A stretch of DNA of 64,000 nucleotides, taken from positions 35,629-99,628 of the forward strand of contig JAIXXB010000003.1 in NCBI GenBank assembly GCA_027490955.1, in the 5' to 3' direction. Below are positions 42,930-51,811 of this stretch, piece after piece (within the stretch, counting starts at the first letter, position 1; every line of letters starts with the position of its first letter). This DNA comes from Rhodobacter sp. (lineage in GTDB: Bacteria; Pseudomonadota; Alphaproteobacteria; Rhodobacterales; Rhodobacteraceae). A model generated the notes under the pieces. That model was not told where the DNA came from and did not search any database. It worked only from the letters and a program-made list of their open reading frames with translations. The position numbers and the translations under genes were made by a program.

Positions 42930-43622
42930 ATGGTTACAAGTGGCATCATTCGGTCGGGGCAAATCGGGCCAAGGCGCAGGGCGTGCAGGCGCGTTAGAAT
43001 CGGGCTGATTGCGCTGTGCCTGATGCTTGCGGCCATGATACCCCCCCAAACCAGCGAGGCGCAAACCCGCCCGCGACCGCGCCCAGACCTGACGGGGCAA
43101 CCAGCACCGCAGGCGGGCGCGCCGCGGCCTGCCCCGCGACCAGAAGATGCAGCGCAAGGCAGCCCCGATGGCCAAGCCTCCGCCGCGCCGCCCAACATCG
43201 GCCCTGTGACCAAACAGCCCTTGCCGCGCTTTGTCTCGCTAAAGGGGGCCGAGGGCAATGCACGGCGCGGGCCGGGCCTGACGCACCGCATTGATTGGGT
43301 TTTTACCACCAAGGGCACACCGCTGCGCGTGGTCGCAGAATATGAAAACTGGCGCAAGGTCGAAGATTTTGAAGGCTTTGGCGGCTGGGTGCATTTCTCC
43401 TTGCTATCGGTGGCGCGCACAGTGATTGTCACCACCGATATGGCACAGTTCCATGCCCTGCCAGACCCCGCATCGCCTGTGACCTTTCAGGCCGAGCGCG
43501 GGGTTTTGGCGCGTCTTTTGGAATGCCAGATCGATTGGTGCCGCGTGAATGCAGACGGCGAAAAGGGCTGGGGGCCGAAATCGGTGATGTGGGGCGTTCG
43601 GCAGGATGAAGTGGTAGAATAG
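42930..43622 (+). CDS. Exported SH3-domain (SH3_4) protein
   Basis: 230 residues from ATG 42930 (AGGGA five bases upstream; the longer open frame is antisense to the neighbouring dehydrogenase). An N-terminal signal peptide or anchor (VRIGLIALCLMLAAMIPP) is followed by a Pro/Arg/Ala-rich spacer. A bacterial SH3 module comes next (RFVSLKGAEGNARRGPGLTH, VAEYENWRKVEDFEGFGGW), with a second copy-like half (VTFQAERGVLARLLECQIDW, NADGEKGWGPK). Such proteins bind cell wall components. It is followed three bases later by the CDF gene. Confidence 0.87.
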   Translation: MVTSGIIRSGQIGPRRRACRRVRIGLIALCLMLAAMIPPQTSEAQTRPRPRPDLTGQPAPQAGAPRPAPRPEDAAQGSPDGQASAAPPNIGPVTKQPLPRFVSLKGAEGNARRGPGLTHRIDWVFTTKGTPLRVVAEYENWRKVEDFEGFGGWVHFSLLSVARTVIVTTDMAQFHALPDPASPVTFQAERGVLARLLECQIDWCRVNADGEKGWGPKSVMWGVRQDEVVE

Positions 43623-43625
43623 GCG

Positions 43626-44510
43626 ATGGCCCAACTGACGCAAGAAACACGTATGAATATCAGCGCTGGCGCGACCTCGGCCCTTGTGGCGGGGGTGCTT
43701 GTGGCGCTGAAACTATGGGCGCTGGGCCAAACAGGGGCGTTGTCTGTTGCCGCCAGCTTGGCCGATAGCGCGATGGATTTGATGGTCTCGCTGGGGGCGC
43801 TGGCGGCGCTGATCTATGCCGCGCGGCCCGCAGACGAAGATCACGCCTTTGGCCATTCGTCGGCCGAAGATTTGGCGGCACTGGGCCAAACGATATTCGT
43901 TCTGATTTCGGCAGGGGTGATTGCCGCCGCAGCCGTCATGCGCCTGACCGATCCTGCCCCTGCCCCGCTGCAAGCCGAAGGTGCGGGTTTGCTGGTCATG
44001 GGTCTGTCCGTGCTGCTGACGCTGGGGCTGGTGATGTGGCAAGGCTATGTGGCGCGCAAAACACGCAGCCGCGTGGTGGCGGCGGATCGGCTGCATTACT
44101 TGGGCGATTTACTGCCCAATCTTGGGGCGATTGCGGCGCTGGTCGCATCGAAATACTTGGGCATGGGGGCGATTGATGGTGTGGTCGCGCTGGCCGCCGC
44201 AGCACTTTTGATCATAGGTGCGCTGCGTATTGGCAAAGGGGCGTTTGACGCGCTGATGGATCGGCGCGCCGACCCAGATGTGATCGAAGGCATTGGCGAG
44301 ATGGCCAAAAACTGGCCCCAAGTATTTGGCTATCACGATCTTAAGACGCGGATGGCAGGCAGCCGCGTCTTTGTGAACCTGCATATCGAATTGGATGGCG
44401 CACAGCCCCTAAGCCAAGCGCATGATATTGGGGCCGCCCTGCGCCGCGCCATTTTGGAACGCTATCCGCAATGCGATGTGATCATCCACAAAGATGTCTA
44501 CCACCCCTAA
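43626..44510 (+). CDS. Cation diffusion facilitator (FieF-like) metal exporter
   Basis: 294 residues with six transmembrane helices and a C-terminal cytoplasmic domain. The metal-binding signature is intact: SLADSAMDLMVSL in helix 2, HAFGHSSAEDLAALGQ, and ADRLHYLGDLLPNLGA in helix 5, with His/Asp ligands. The C-terminal part (FGYHDLKTRMAGSRVFVNLH) has the dimerisation fold. It exports Zn, Fe, Cd or similar divalent ions by proton exchange. ATG 43626 is taken; ATG 43653 is an alternative. Confidence 0.93.
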   Translation: MAQLTQETRMNISAGATSALVAGVLVALKLWALGQTGALSVAASLADSAMDLMVSLGALAALIYAARPADEDHAFGHSSAEDLAALGQTIFVLISAGVIAAAAVMRLTDPAPAPLQAEGAGLLVMGLSVLLTLGLVMWQGYVARKTRSRVVAADRLHYLGDLLPNLGAIAALVASKYLGMGAIDGVVALAAAALLIIGALRIGKGAFDALMDRRADPDVIEGIGEMAKNWPQVFGYHDLKTRMAGSRVFVNLHIELDGAQPLSQAHDIGAALRRAILERYPQCDVIIHKDVYHP

Positions 44511-44608
44511 AGGGCGCAAATTTGCCCAAAGGCGGCGCGTCCAAGGCTTGAGACTGGGGCAAATCCTGATACCCTGACGGCATCCTTTCTTTACCCCACA
44601 GGTTTGCC

Positions 44609-45796
44609 ATGCGCTTTGCCCCGATTGTTGACCGTCTTTCGAACCTTGGCGGCGCGAAATGGGCCGTTCATGCCCGCGCCAAAGAGATGATCGCACAGGG
44701 GCGCGAGGTGATTAAGCTGTCAATCGGCGAGCCTGACGTGCCGCCTGCCGATGCGCTGTTGGCTGCGGCGAAGGCTGGCATTGATGCGGGTCGTTTGGGA
44801 TATTCCAATGGGCGGGGCGAGCCGAACCTTTTGGCCGCCCTAGCCGCGCGCTATAGCGCCCGCACGGGGCGCAGCATTGCCCCCAGCCAATGCACCGCGT
44901 TGCCGGGCACGCAAACCACTTTGTATGCGACCCTAACCACGCTGGTCGGCCCCGGCGATGAGGTGCTGCTGGGCGATCCGTGCTATGCCACCTACGAAGG
45001 GCTGATTGCTGCCACAGGGGCGCAAGTGGTGATGGTTCCCTTGCACGCAGAACATGGCTTTCGGATGCAGGCGGCGGATGTCGCTCCGCTGATCACCCCC
45101 CGCACGCGGCTTTTGTTTCTGAACACCCCCCACAACCCCACGGGCGCGATTTTGACCGAAGGCGACATTCGCGCGCTTGGCGCACTCGCCATCCAGCATG
45201 ATCTTTGGATCCTTTCGGACGAGGTCTATGAGGAAATGATCTATGTGGGCGCGCGCTTTGTCTCGCCCTTTGATCTGGCAGAACTCGCCGATCGCACAGT
45301 GGTTGCGGCCTCAATCTCTAAATCGCACGCCGCACCCGGGTTTCGTTCGGGCTGGTGCGTGGGGCCGCAAGAGTTTTCCGATGCCTTGTTGCCCGTGGCC
45401 GAAACCATGTTGTTTGGCAACCAACCCTTCATTGCCGATATGACAGCGCTGGCCGTATCCGCGCCCAGCGCCGCCGCGCGCGCAATGGCGCAGCGCTTTT
45501 CGCGGCGGGCGGGACTTGTGCAGCGTATGCTGCATGGCAAGAATGGGCTGGTGGTGCATAGGCCCGAGGCAGGCATGTTCGCACTGGTCAATATCGCAGC
45601 CACGGGCCTGACGGGCGAAGAATTTGCCCTTGGCCTGCTAGATGCCGAAGGCGTGGCGGTGATGCCGGGGGAAAGTTTTGGCCATGGGCTGGCGGGCTGG
45701 CTGCGCCTATCGCTGACTGTGGACGACCCTTTGATCGAGACGGCATGCACCCGCATTGCCGCCTATGCAGCCCGCGCGCAAGGACTTGCGGCATGA
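44609..45796 (+). CDS. Class I/II PLP-dependent aminotransferase (AspC/AatA-like)
   Basis: 395 residues, fold type I aminotransferase. EVIKLSIGEPDVPPADALL at the N-terminus, NTPHNPTGAILTEGDI, the DLWILSDEVYEEMIY Asp that binds the PLP pyridine nitrogen, and SISKSHAAPGFRSGW with the Schiff-base lysine and phosphate-binding Arg. Substrate specificity is not determinable. It overlaps the downstream ThDP enzyme by ATGA, so the two probably act in one catabolic route. Confidence 0.92.
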   Translation: MRFAPIVDRLSNLGGAKWAVHARAKEMIAQGREVIKLSIGEPDVPPADALLAAAKAGIDAGRLGYSNGRGEPNLLAALAARYSARTGRSIAPSQCTALPGTQTTLYATLTTLVGPGDEVLLGDPCYATYEGLIAATGAQVVMVPLHAEHGFRMQAADVAPLITPRTRLLFLNTPHNPTGAILTEGDIRALGALAIQHDLWILSDEVYEEMIYVGARFVSPFDLAELADRTVVAASISKSHAAPGFRSGWCVGPQEFSDALLPVAETMLFGNQPFIADMTALAVSAPSAAARAMAQRFSRRAGLVQRMLHGKNGLVVHRPEAGMFALVNIAATGLTGEEFALGLLDAEGVAVMPGESFGHGLAGWLRLSLTVDDPLIETACTRIAAYAARAQGLAA

Positions 45797-47373
45797 CCCC
45801 TTCGGTCGGGATGCGCCTTGTCGAAGGTCTGGCCGCGCGCGGGATATCTTGCGTCTTTGGTATTCCAGGCGTGCATACAGTAGAGCTGTATCGCGGCTTA
45901 TCGGGCAGCGCTGTGCGCCATGTGACGGCGCGGCATGAACAGGGCTGCGCCTTTATGGCAGATGGCTATGCGCGCGCCTCTGGCCATGTGGGGGTGGCCT
46001 TTGTCATCACAGGGCCAGGGCTGCTGAATGCGCTGACGGCGATGGCGCAGGCGCGGGCCGATTCGGTGCCGATTCTGGTGATTTCGGGGGTGAATAGGCG
46101 CGATAGTTTGGGCAAAGGTCTGGGCCTGTTGCACGAATTGCCAAACCAATCGGCCATGGTCGCGCCCCTATGCCCCAGCCGCACCGTGATGTCGGCGGAT
46201 GATCTTGGCCCTGCGCTAGACTGGGCATTTGCCACAATGCTGGGCGCAAGGCCCACCCCCGTGCATCTGGAAATCCCGACCGATGTGATGCCCCTGCCCT
46301 GCCCGCCTTTGCCAGCGCCCGCGCCATTACCTGCCAAACCCAGCGCCAGCGCAGGCGATCTGGCCCGTGCGGCAAAACTGCTGAACGCCGCCGAACGCCC
46401 GGTCATTTTGGCAGGCGGCGGCGCGCGAGGCTGCGATGGCGCTTTGCAAAAACTGGCCGAGGCGCTGGATGCCCCCGTCATCCAAACTGTGAATGCGCGC
46501 GGCATGATGCACGGCCACCCCCTGTGCGTGCCTGCCAGCGCCAGTTTGGACAGCGTGCGCGCGCTGATAACACAGGCAGATCAGATCTTGGCCCTTGGCA
46601 CCGAACTGGGGCAGACCGATTATGATATGTACGCAAAGGGTGGGTTTCCCGATATTTCGGCCATGATCCGTGTGGATATTTGCGCAGATCAACTGGCGCG
46701 GCACCCCGCTGCCCTGCCCATTTGTGCCGATACTGCGGGCTTCTTGGCGGCGCTTACGCCGCAGATCACTCCCAAAAGCACGGGGCAAGGCGTGGATCGC
46801 GCGTCCGAAACGCGCGCCAATGCCCGCGCGGAACTCGGCACGCTCGATGCCGCCATGCCCCAACGCCTTGCCATGATCGAAGCGATCCGCACAGCGCTGC
46901 CAAACGCCCAAATTGTCGGCGACAGCACGCAAACCATCTATGCCGCAAACCTGTTCTATGACCACGACCGCGCTGGCGGCTGGTTTAATGCCGCGACAGG
47001 ATTCGGCGCACTGGGCTATGGCGCGGGGGCGGCGATTGGCGCGGCCCTTGCCCAACCTACTACGCGCACTGTGTGCATGATTGGCGACGGCGGGTTGCAA
47101 TTCACCGCAGCCGAGTTGCGCAGCGCCGTAGATGAAAAGCTGCCCATCACCTTTGTTGTCTGGAATAACGAAGCCTATGGCGAAATTGCCGCTTCGATGC
47201 GCGCAGCTGGCACCGAAGTGATCGGCTGCCATCCCAGCCCCCTAAACCACGCCGCCTTTGCCAGCGCTTGCGATGTGCCCTTCGTCTCGATTGCCGCCGA
47301 TACCGACCTGCTGCACTGGGCGCTGTCCCAAAGGCAAGATGTGCCCAGTATGATCGAGATCAGGGTCGCCTGA
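45793..47373 (+). CDS. Thiamine-diphosphate-dependent enzyme, acetolactate synthase large-subunit-like
   Basis: 526 residues from ATG 45793 (ATGA overlap with the aminotransferase stop). Three-domain ThDP decarboxylase fold. The cofactor-activating Glu is in TARHEQGCAFMADGYARASG (Glu 49); the central domain has NAAERPVILAGGGARG; the ThDP/Mg site is MIGDGGLQFTAAELRSAV ending in WNN. Real acetolactate synthases need a small subunit, which is absent here. This is more likely a 2-oxoacid decarboxylase or carboligase of the 'IlvB-like' group acting on the transaminated product. Confidence 0.88.
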   Translation: MTPSVGMRLVEGLAARGISCVFGIPGVHTVELYRGLSGSAVRHVTARHEQGCAFMADGYARASGHVGVAFVITGPGLLNALTAMAQARADSVPILVISGVNRRDSLGKGLGLLHELPNQSAMVAPLCPSRTVMSADDLGPALDWAFATMLGARPTPVHLEIPTDVMPLPCPPLPAPAPLPAKPSASAGDLARAAKLLNAAERPVILAGGGARGCDGALQKLAEALDAPVIQTVNARGMMHGHPLCVPASASLDSVRALITQADQILALGTELGQTDYDMYAKGGFPDISAMIRVDICADQLARHPAALPICADTAGFLAALTPQITPKSTGQGVDRASETRANARAELGTLDAAMPQRLAMIEAIRTALPNAQIVGDSTQTIYAANLFYDHDRAGGWFNAATGFGALGYGAGAAIGAALAQPTTRTVCMIGDGGLQFTAAELRSAVDEKLPITFVVWNNEAYGEIAASMRAAGTEVIGCHPSPLNHAAFASACDVPFVSIAADTDLLHWALSQRQDVPSMIEIRVA

Positions 47374-47376
47374 CTA

Positions 47377-47538
47377 AGGGGGCGCACGCGCCCCCTCGCT
47401 GCGCTCACCCCCTGTGGATATTTGGAAAAAGAAGAAGGCTGCGTTGAGAGCATCACAAGTCCTTTTTGGTGCGCTTCTTCTTTTCTCAAATATCCTCGGG
47501 GTGAATGGGCCGAAGGCCCAGAGGGGGCGAGCCCCCTG
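47377..47538. repeat. Inverted pair of GGATATTTG elements
   Basis: The left copy (47377-47438) begins four bases after the ThDP enzyme stop: GGGGGCGCACGCGCCCCC hairpin, CACCCCCTGTGGATATTTGG, AAAAAGAAGAAG. The right copy (47473-47538) is its inverse, ending with GGGCCGAAGGCCC and GGGGGCGAGCCCCC hairpins. Together they make a stem of over 20 bases with a ~33-base loop. The pair occupies most of the 229-base gap before the next gene and probably divides the cluster into two transcripts. Confidence 0.75.
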
Positions 47539-47602
47539 CCGTGCTGCGATGATTTGATCAAATTCTGCCCGCGCCCCTTTACCGCCCCGCCCCCCATGTG
47601 GC

Positions 47603-49000
47603 ATGAATGGGCGCATGGAAAACACTCAGACCCTGATTGCGGGTATCCCCGCCCAGCGCCTTGCCGATTTCACCGCGCGCGAGGCGCGGCGGTTTGCGGC
47701 CTCTCGCCCCCATGCAGCTTCGGTCAAGTTGACCGATTACCTTGGCGGCGTGCCTTTGCATTGGATGACGGATTGGCCGATGCCACATTTGCCCGTTATC
47801 GCGCAGGCCAAGGGCGCGACGATCACTGATATTGACGGCTATCAGATTGATGATTTTTGTTTGGGCGACACGGGGTCGATGTTTGGCCATTCACCGCCGC
47901 CGATTGCCAAAGCGATCCGCGCCCAAGCGCGGCGCGGTTTGACCTATATGTTGCCCTCGATCGAGGCGCTGGAAGTTGGGCAGCTTTTGACCGCGACCTT
48001 TGGGCCCTTTCAATGGCAAATCGCGACAACGGCCACGGATGCCAACCGCTTTGCCATTCGTATCGCGCGGGCCGTGACGGGGCGGCGCAAGATTTTGGTG
48101 TTCAACGGCTGTTATCATGGCACTGTCGATGATGTGATGGTCGAACTTGGTTCGGGCGGTCAAACGCAAAACCGCGCAGGCCTGCTGGGCCAAGTGGCCG
48201 ACTTGACGCTTGGCGCAGTTGCCTGCGAGTTTAACGATTTGGCAGAGGTCGAGGCGGCGCTGGCACAGGGCGATGTGGCGGCGATTTTGACGGAACCTGT
48301 GATGACCAATTCTTGCATGGTGCTGCCGCAAGACGGCTTTCACGCGGGCTTGCGCGAATTGGCCACCAAATACGGCGCGCTTTTGATGATTGACGAGACG
48401 CATACCATCTCAACGGGGCTGGGCGGCTATACCCGCGCGCATGGGCTGCAGCCCGATGTGTTTGTGCTGGGCAAATGCGTGGCGGGGGGGCTGCCCACCG
48501 CCGTTTGGGGCCTGTCGTCCGAGGTTGCAGCGCGCTATCATGCCGCCAATGCTGCCCGCCCTACGGGCCATTCAGGCATGGGCACAACGCTGTCTGCCAA
48601 CCCGTTGCAATTTGCCGCCCTGCGCGCCAGCCTGCGCGAGGTGATGACCAAATCCGCCTATGCGCATATGGATAAGCTTGCCAAGATGCTGGCCGCGGGC
48701 CTTGGCGATGTGATCGCCAAGCATCGCGCGCCTTGGCATGTGGTGCGTGTGGGCGCGCGTGTGGAATTCATCTGCGCGCCTAGCCCTTTGCAAAACGGAA
48801 CCGAAGCCGGCGCCGCCCATGTGCCGCAGGCCGAGGCGGCTGTGCATATCGCCCTGCTGAATCGCGGCAGTTTGATTGCCCCATTTCACAATATGATGCT
48901 GATTTCCCCCGCCACGCAAAAGCGGCAAGTCAAACGCCTGATCGCCGCCTTTGACGAGGTGATGGCCCAGCTTTTCGCCCCCAAAAGCCCCGCATTATGA
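47603..49000 (+). CDS. Class III aminotransferase (glutamate-1-semialdehyde aminomutase-like)
   Basis: 465 residues (ATG 47615 would give 461). PLP fold type I, subgroup class III: DIDGYQIDDFCLGDTGSMFG, NGCYHGTVDDVMVEL, LLMIDETHTISTGLGGYTR and VLGKCVAGGLPTAVWG with the PLP lysine near 291. It resembles HemL-type aminomutases but its divergence from true HemL (NGAYHG and GEE motifs altered) and its context beside a GS-like ligase suggest an amine or amino-acid catabolic transaminase. ATGA overlap with the next gene. Confidence 0.87.
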   Translation: MNGRMENTQTLIAGIPAQRLADFTAREARRFAASRPHAASVKLTDYLGGVPLHWMTDWPMPHLPVIAQAKGATITDIDGYQIDDFCLGDTGSMFGHSPPPIAKAIRAQARRGLTYMLPSIEALEVGQLLTATFGPFQWQIATTATDANRFAIRIARAVTGRRKILVFNGCYHGTVDDVMVELGSGGQTQNRAGLLGQVADLTLGAVACEFNDLAEVEAALAQGDVAAILTEPVMTNSCMVLPQDGFHAGLRELATKYGALLMIDETHTISTGLGGYTRAHGLQPDVFVLGKCVAGGLPTAVWGLSSEVAARYHAANAARPTGHSGMGTTLSANPLQFAALRASLREVMTKSAYAHMDKLAKMLAAGLGDVIAKHRAPWHVVRVGARVEFICAPSPLQNGTEAGAAHVPQAEAAVHIALLNRGSLIAPFHNMMLISPATQKRQVKRLIAAFDEVMAQLFAPKSPAL

Positions 49001-50391
49001 AACACCGCCCCGCCACCGCCGCCCTGCCAGAAGAGGCCGAAAGATTTCTGGCGGCGCATCCTGACATCGAAGCCTTTGATCTGGTGCTGACCGATGCCAA
49101 TGGCGTGGCGCGCGGCAAGATCATACGCCGGCACGAGGTGATGGGGCTGTATACGGCAGGGCGGCATTTGCCGATATCGATCTTGGGCTTGGATATCTTG
49201 GGCGAAGATGTGCCCGATACTGGGCTGGTCTGGGATCAGGGCGATGCGGATCGGCGGGCATGGCCAATTTCTGGCAGCCTGCGCGCCCTAAACGGCACGC
49301 AGCCGCCGCGCGGCGAAGTGATGGTCATGCTCTATGAGCTGGACGGATCACCCATGCTGGCCGACCCGCGCCACGCGCTGGCGCGGCAAATCACAGTGCT
49401 GGCAGAAATCGGGCTGCGCCCAGCTGGGGCCTTCGAATTGGAATTCTATTTGCTTGATCCAAATCTTGGCCCCGATGGCACTGTGCGCCCCGCCCGCGAT
49501 GCGCTGGATGGGCGGGATGGGGCAGAAACCGAAGTGTATTCGGTGGACCGCCTGCATGGGATGCTGCCAATTTTCAACCAAATCTATGCCGATTGCGATA
49601 GGGCAGGCATTGCCGCCGAGACGATGATTTCTGAATATGGCCGCGGTCAATATGAGCTGACGCTGCACTACCGCCAGGACATCTTGCAAGCCGCCGATGA
49701 TCTGGTTCGCCTCAAACGGATTGTGCGCGCGGCGGCGCGGGCGCATGGGGCTGTGGCCTGCTTTATGGCGAAACCCCATGCCGATATGGCAGGATCGGGG
49801 ATGCATCTGCATGTCTCCTTGCGCAATGGGGCGGGGCGGAACATCTTTACTGAACAGGCGGGGGGTGAGCCAACCTCTGCCCCCGCCCTGCGCCATGCGA
49901 TTGCGGGCATGGCCGCGCATATGGGCGAGTCCATGCTGGTTTTCGCACCCCACGCCAATTCATGGCGGCGCTTTGCGGCGGGTTCCTATGCGCCCATTGC
50001 CCCAACTTGGGGGGTGAACAACCGCTCGGTCGCGCTGCGTGTACCTGCGGGCGATCCACGGGCGCGGCGCATTGAACATCGCCCCTCTGGCGTGGATGCC
50101 AACCCCTATTTGGTGGCAACTGCCGTGCTGGCGGCCCTGCGCGATGGGCTGGCGCGCAAACTGCCCGCAGCAGAACCGGTAACTGGCAACGGCTATGAGG
50201 CACAATCTGGCGCTGATATGCCCGCCGATTGGCGCAGCGCAATCGTGGCTGCCGAAGGCTCTGACTTTCTGAAATCCGCCCTTGGCGCCGAATTGCACCG
50301 CGCCTTTGTCGCCATAAAATGGGCCGAATATGCCCGCATGGCGCGGCATGTCTCGGCCATGGATTTGGCGCATTATCTGCATCGGGCATAA
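48997..50391 (+). CDS. Glutamine synthetase family ligase (PuuA/gamma-glutamylamide synthetase-like)
   Basis: 464 residues. N-terminal beta-grasp part (AFDLVLTDANGVARGK) and GS catalytic domain: FELEFYLLDPN, SEYGRGQYELTLHYRQDILQ, FMAKPHADMAGSGMHLHVSL and NNRSVALRVPAGDPRARRIE. It lacks the adenylylation-site region of GlnA and matches gamma-glutamyl-polyamine or -amine ligases. It is translationally coupled to the class III aminotransferase, so a gamma-glutamylated amine pathway is plausible. The substrate is unknown. Confidence 0.87.
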   Translation: MKHRPATAALPEEAERFLAAHPDIEAFDLVLTDANGVARGKIIRRHEVMGLYTAGRHLPISILGLDILGEDVPDTGLVWDQGDADRRAWPISGSLRALNGTQPPRGEVMVMLYELDGSPMLADPRHALARQITVLAEIGLRPAGAFELEFYLLDPNLGPDGTVRPARDALDGRDGAETEVYSVDRLHGMLPIFNQIYADCDRAGIAAETMISEYGRGQYELTLHYRQDILQAADDLVRLKRIVRAAARAHGAVACFMAKPHADMAGSGMHLHVSLRNGAGRNIFTEQAGGEPTSAPALRHAIAGMAAHMGESMLVFAPHANSWRRFAAGSYAPIAPTWGVNNRSVALRVPAGDPRARRIEHRPSGVDANPYLVATAVLAALRDGLARKLPAAEPVTGNGYEAQSGADMPADWRSAIVAAEGSDFLKSALGAELHRAFVAIKWAEYARMARHVSAMDLAHYLHRA

Positions 50392-50393
50392 CA

Positions 50394-50530
50394 GTGGGGG
50401 GCTTTGCCCCCCGCTTCGCTCCCCCCAGGATACTTAGGAAAAGAAGAAAGGGGCGATAGGCGCTTTGCACGCTTCTTCTTTTCCCAAATATCCCGGGGGG
50501 GAGCGCAGCGAAGGGGGGCAGGCCCCCCTG
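50394..50530. repeat. Inverted pair of GGATATTTG elements between convergent transcripts
   Basis: The left copy (50394-50450) follows the GS-like stop by three bases: GGGGGGCTTTGCCCCCC hairpin, CTCCCCCCAGGATACTTAGG, AAAAGAAGAAAGG. The right copy (50471-50530) is the mirror image: TTCTTCTTTTCCCAAATATCC, then a C/G-rich segment and a GGGGGGCAGGCCCCCC hairpin. It lies between the plus-strand GS gene and the minus-strand BMP gene, consistent with bidirectional transcript ending. Confidence 0.75.
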
Positions 50531-50633
50531 CAAGCCTATCCACCACCGCGCCGTGGGCGGACCAGAGCATACGTCATGGCGTTGCCCATACCAACACTCG
50601 GCGCGCGGGGTTGTCTATTTGATCTGCCATGCA

Positions 50634-50661
50634 AAAGGCCCGCCGCGGGGGGCGGGCCTTT
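50634..50661 (-). terminator. Intrinsic terminator of the xdh/BMP transporter operon
   Basis: An 11-bp perfect stem: AAAGGCCCGCC (50634-50644) with GGCGGGCCTTT (50651-50661), six-base loop. It lies 21 bases after the binding-protein stop on the minus strand. The transcript would end CCUUUUGC, a short U-tract. Confidence 0.75.
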
Positions 50662-50681
50662 CGATTGGCTTTGGTTAATCC

Positions 50682-51761
50682 TTACTGAGGGATATCGCCC
50701 TTGATGCCTTCGACATAGAAGTTCATGCCAGCAAAATCGCCATCGGTCGCCACCTGACCATCGGCCAGCCAAACGCTGCCATCTTGCTTATTGATTGGGC
50801 CAGTGAACGGGTGATAGGTGCCCGCAATAATGTCATCGCGCACTTTTTCAGCCGCTGCTTTCACATCATCAGGAACACCCGTGATTTCGCCAATGCCGAC
50901 TGCGCCCGCAGCCAGACCATCCCAGCTGTCTTGGCTTTCCCATGTGCCATCCATCACCGCCTGAACGCGCTTGATGTAATAGGCTTCCCAATTGTCGATG
51001 ATCGAGGAAACGCGTGGGCTTGGCTTATACTCTTCCATATCGCGCGCTTGGCCAAAGCCAATCACACCCGGAGTTTTTGCCGCCAGCGCCAGTGGTGCTG
51101 TGGTATCGGTATGCTGGAAGATCACGTCAACGCCTTGGTCGATCAGGGCCTGCGCAGCGTCAGCCTCTTTTGCAGGGTCATTCCAAGTAAAGGCCCAAAC
51201 CACAACCATTTCGACATTGGGGTTTACCTTTTTCGCGTGCAGGTAAGACGAGTTGATGCCCTGAATCACCTCGGGAATGGGGAAGGACGCGATGTAGCCA
51301 ATTTTGTTCGATTTGGTCATCATGCCCGCAATGGTGCCATTCACAGCGCGGCCTTCGTAAAAGCGCGCGTTATAGGTGGTGACATTGGGATGCTCGCGCT
51401 TATAGCCCGTGGCATGTTCAAACTTCACATCGGGGAATTTGGCGGCAACAGCGTTGGTCGCATCCATGTAACCGAAGGATGTCGTGAAGATAATCTTGCA
51501 GCCGCCCAGCGCCATTTGCGTCATCACGCGCTCGCTGTCGGCACCCTCTGGCACGTTCTCTTGCCACATGATTTCGACCTTGTCGCCGAAATGCTCTTGG
51601 GTTTTCAGCACCGCAACGTGGTGCGCCTGTGTCCAGCCCCCATCATTGATTGGCCCAACATAGACAAAGCACGCCTTCACCTTATCTTGTGCCATCGCGC
51701 TGCCCGTCGCCATCAGCGAAAGGCCCAGCGCCGCGCTTGCCAGCAAAGTTCTTCTTAGCAT
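50682..51761 (-). CDS. BMP family ABC transporter substrate-binding lipoprotein-like protein
   Basis: 359 residues with a Sec signal peptide (LRR, then TLLASAALGLSLMATG, cleavage after SAMA, residue 24). There is no lipobox cysteine, so it is a soluble periplasmic protein. The BMP/PnrA domain is clear: CFVYVGPINDGGWTQAHH, TTSFGYMDATNAVAAKFPDV, NARFYEGRAVNGTIAGMMT and KIGYIASFPIPEVIQGINS. BMP proteins bind nucleosides or purines. Encoded last in the operon that begins with xdhA, it most likely captures a purine that feeds xanthine dehydrogenase. Confidence 0.92.
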   Translation of the reverse strand: MLRRTLLASAALGLSLMATGSAMAQDKVKACFVYVGPINDGGWTQAHHVAVLKTQEHFGDKVEIMWQENVPEGADSERVMTQMALGGCKIIFTTSFGYMDATNAVAAKFPDVKFEHATGYKREHPNVTTYNARFYEGRAVNGTIAGMMTKSNKIGYIASFPIPEVIQGINSSYLHAKKVNPNVEMVVVWAFTWNDPAKEADAAQALIDQGVDVIFQHTDTTAPLALAAKTPGVIGFGQARDMEEYKPSPRVSSIIDNWEAYYIKRVQAVMDGTWESQDSWDGLAAGAVGIGEITGVPDDVKAAAEKVRDDIIAGTYHPFTGPINKQDGSVWLADGQVATDGDFAGMNFYVEGIKGDIPQ

Positions 51762-51811
51762 ATCCGTCTGTCTCCCCGTTATGGGCGATTTCGCCCGTTA
51801 TAGCGCGCCGC

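Noticed and set aside
45793..47373. Assignment of the ThDP enzyme as acetolactate synthase IlvB
   Set aside because: No small regulatory subunit gene or other ilv gene adjoins it, and its partners are aminotransferases; only family-level naming is justified.
47374..47602. Inverted repeats at 47.4 and 50.4 kb as insertion sequence ends
   Set aside because: No transposase lies between the arms and no target duplication is seen; the arms are copies of the dispersed GGATATTTG element.
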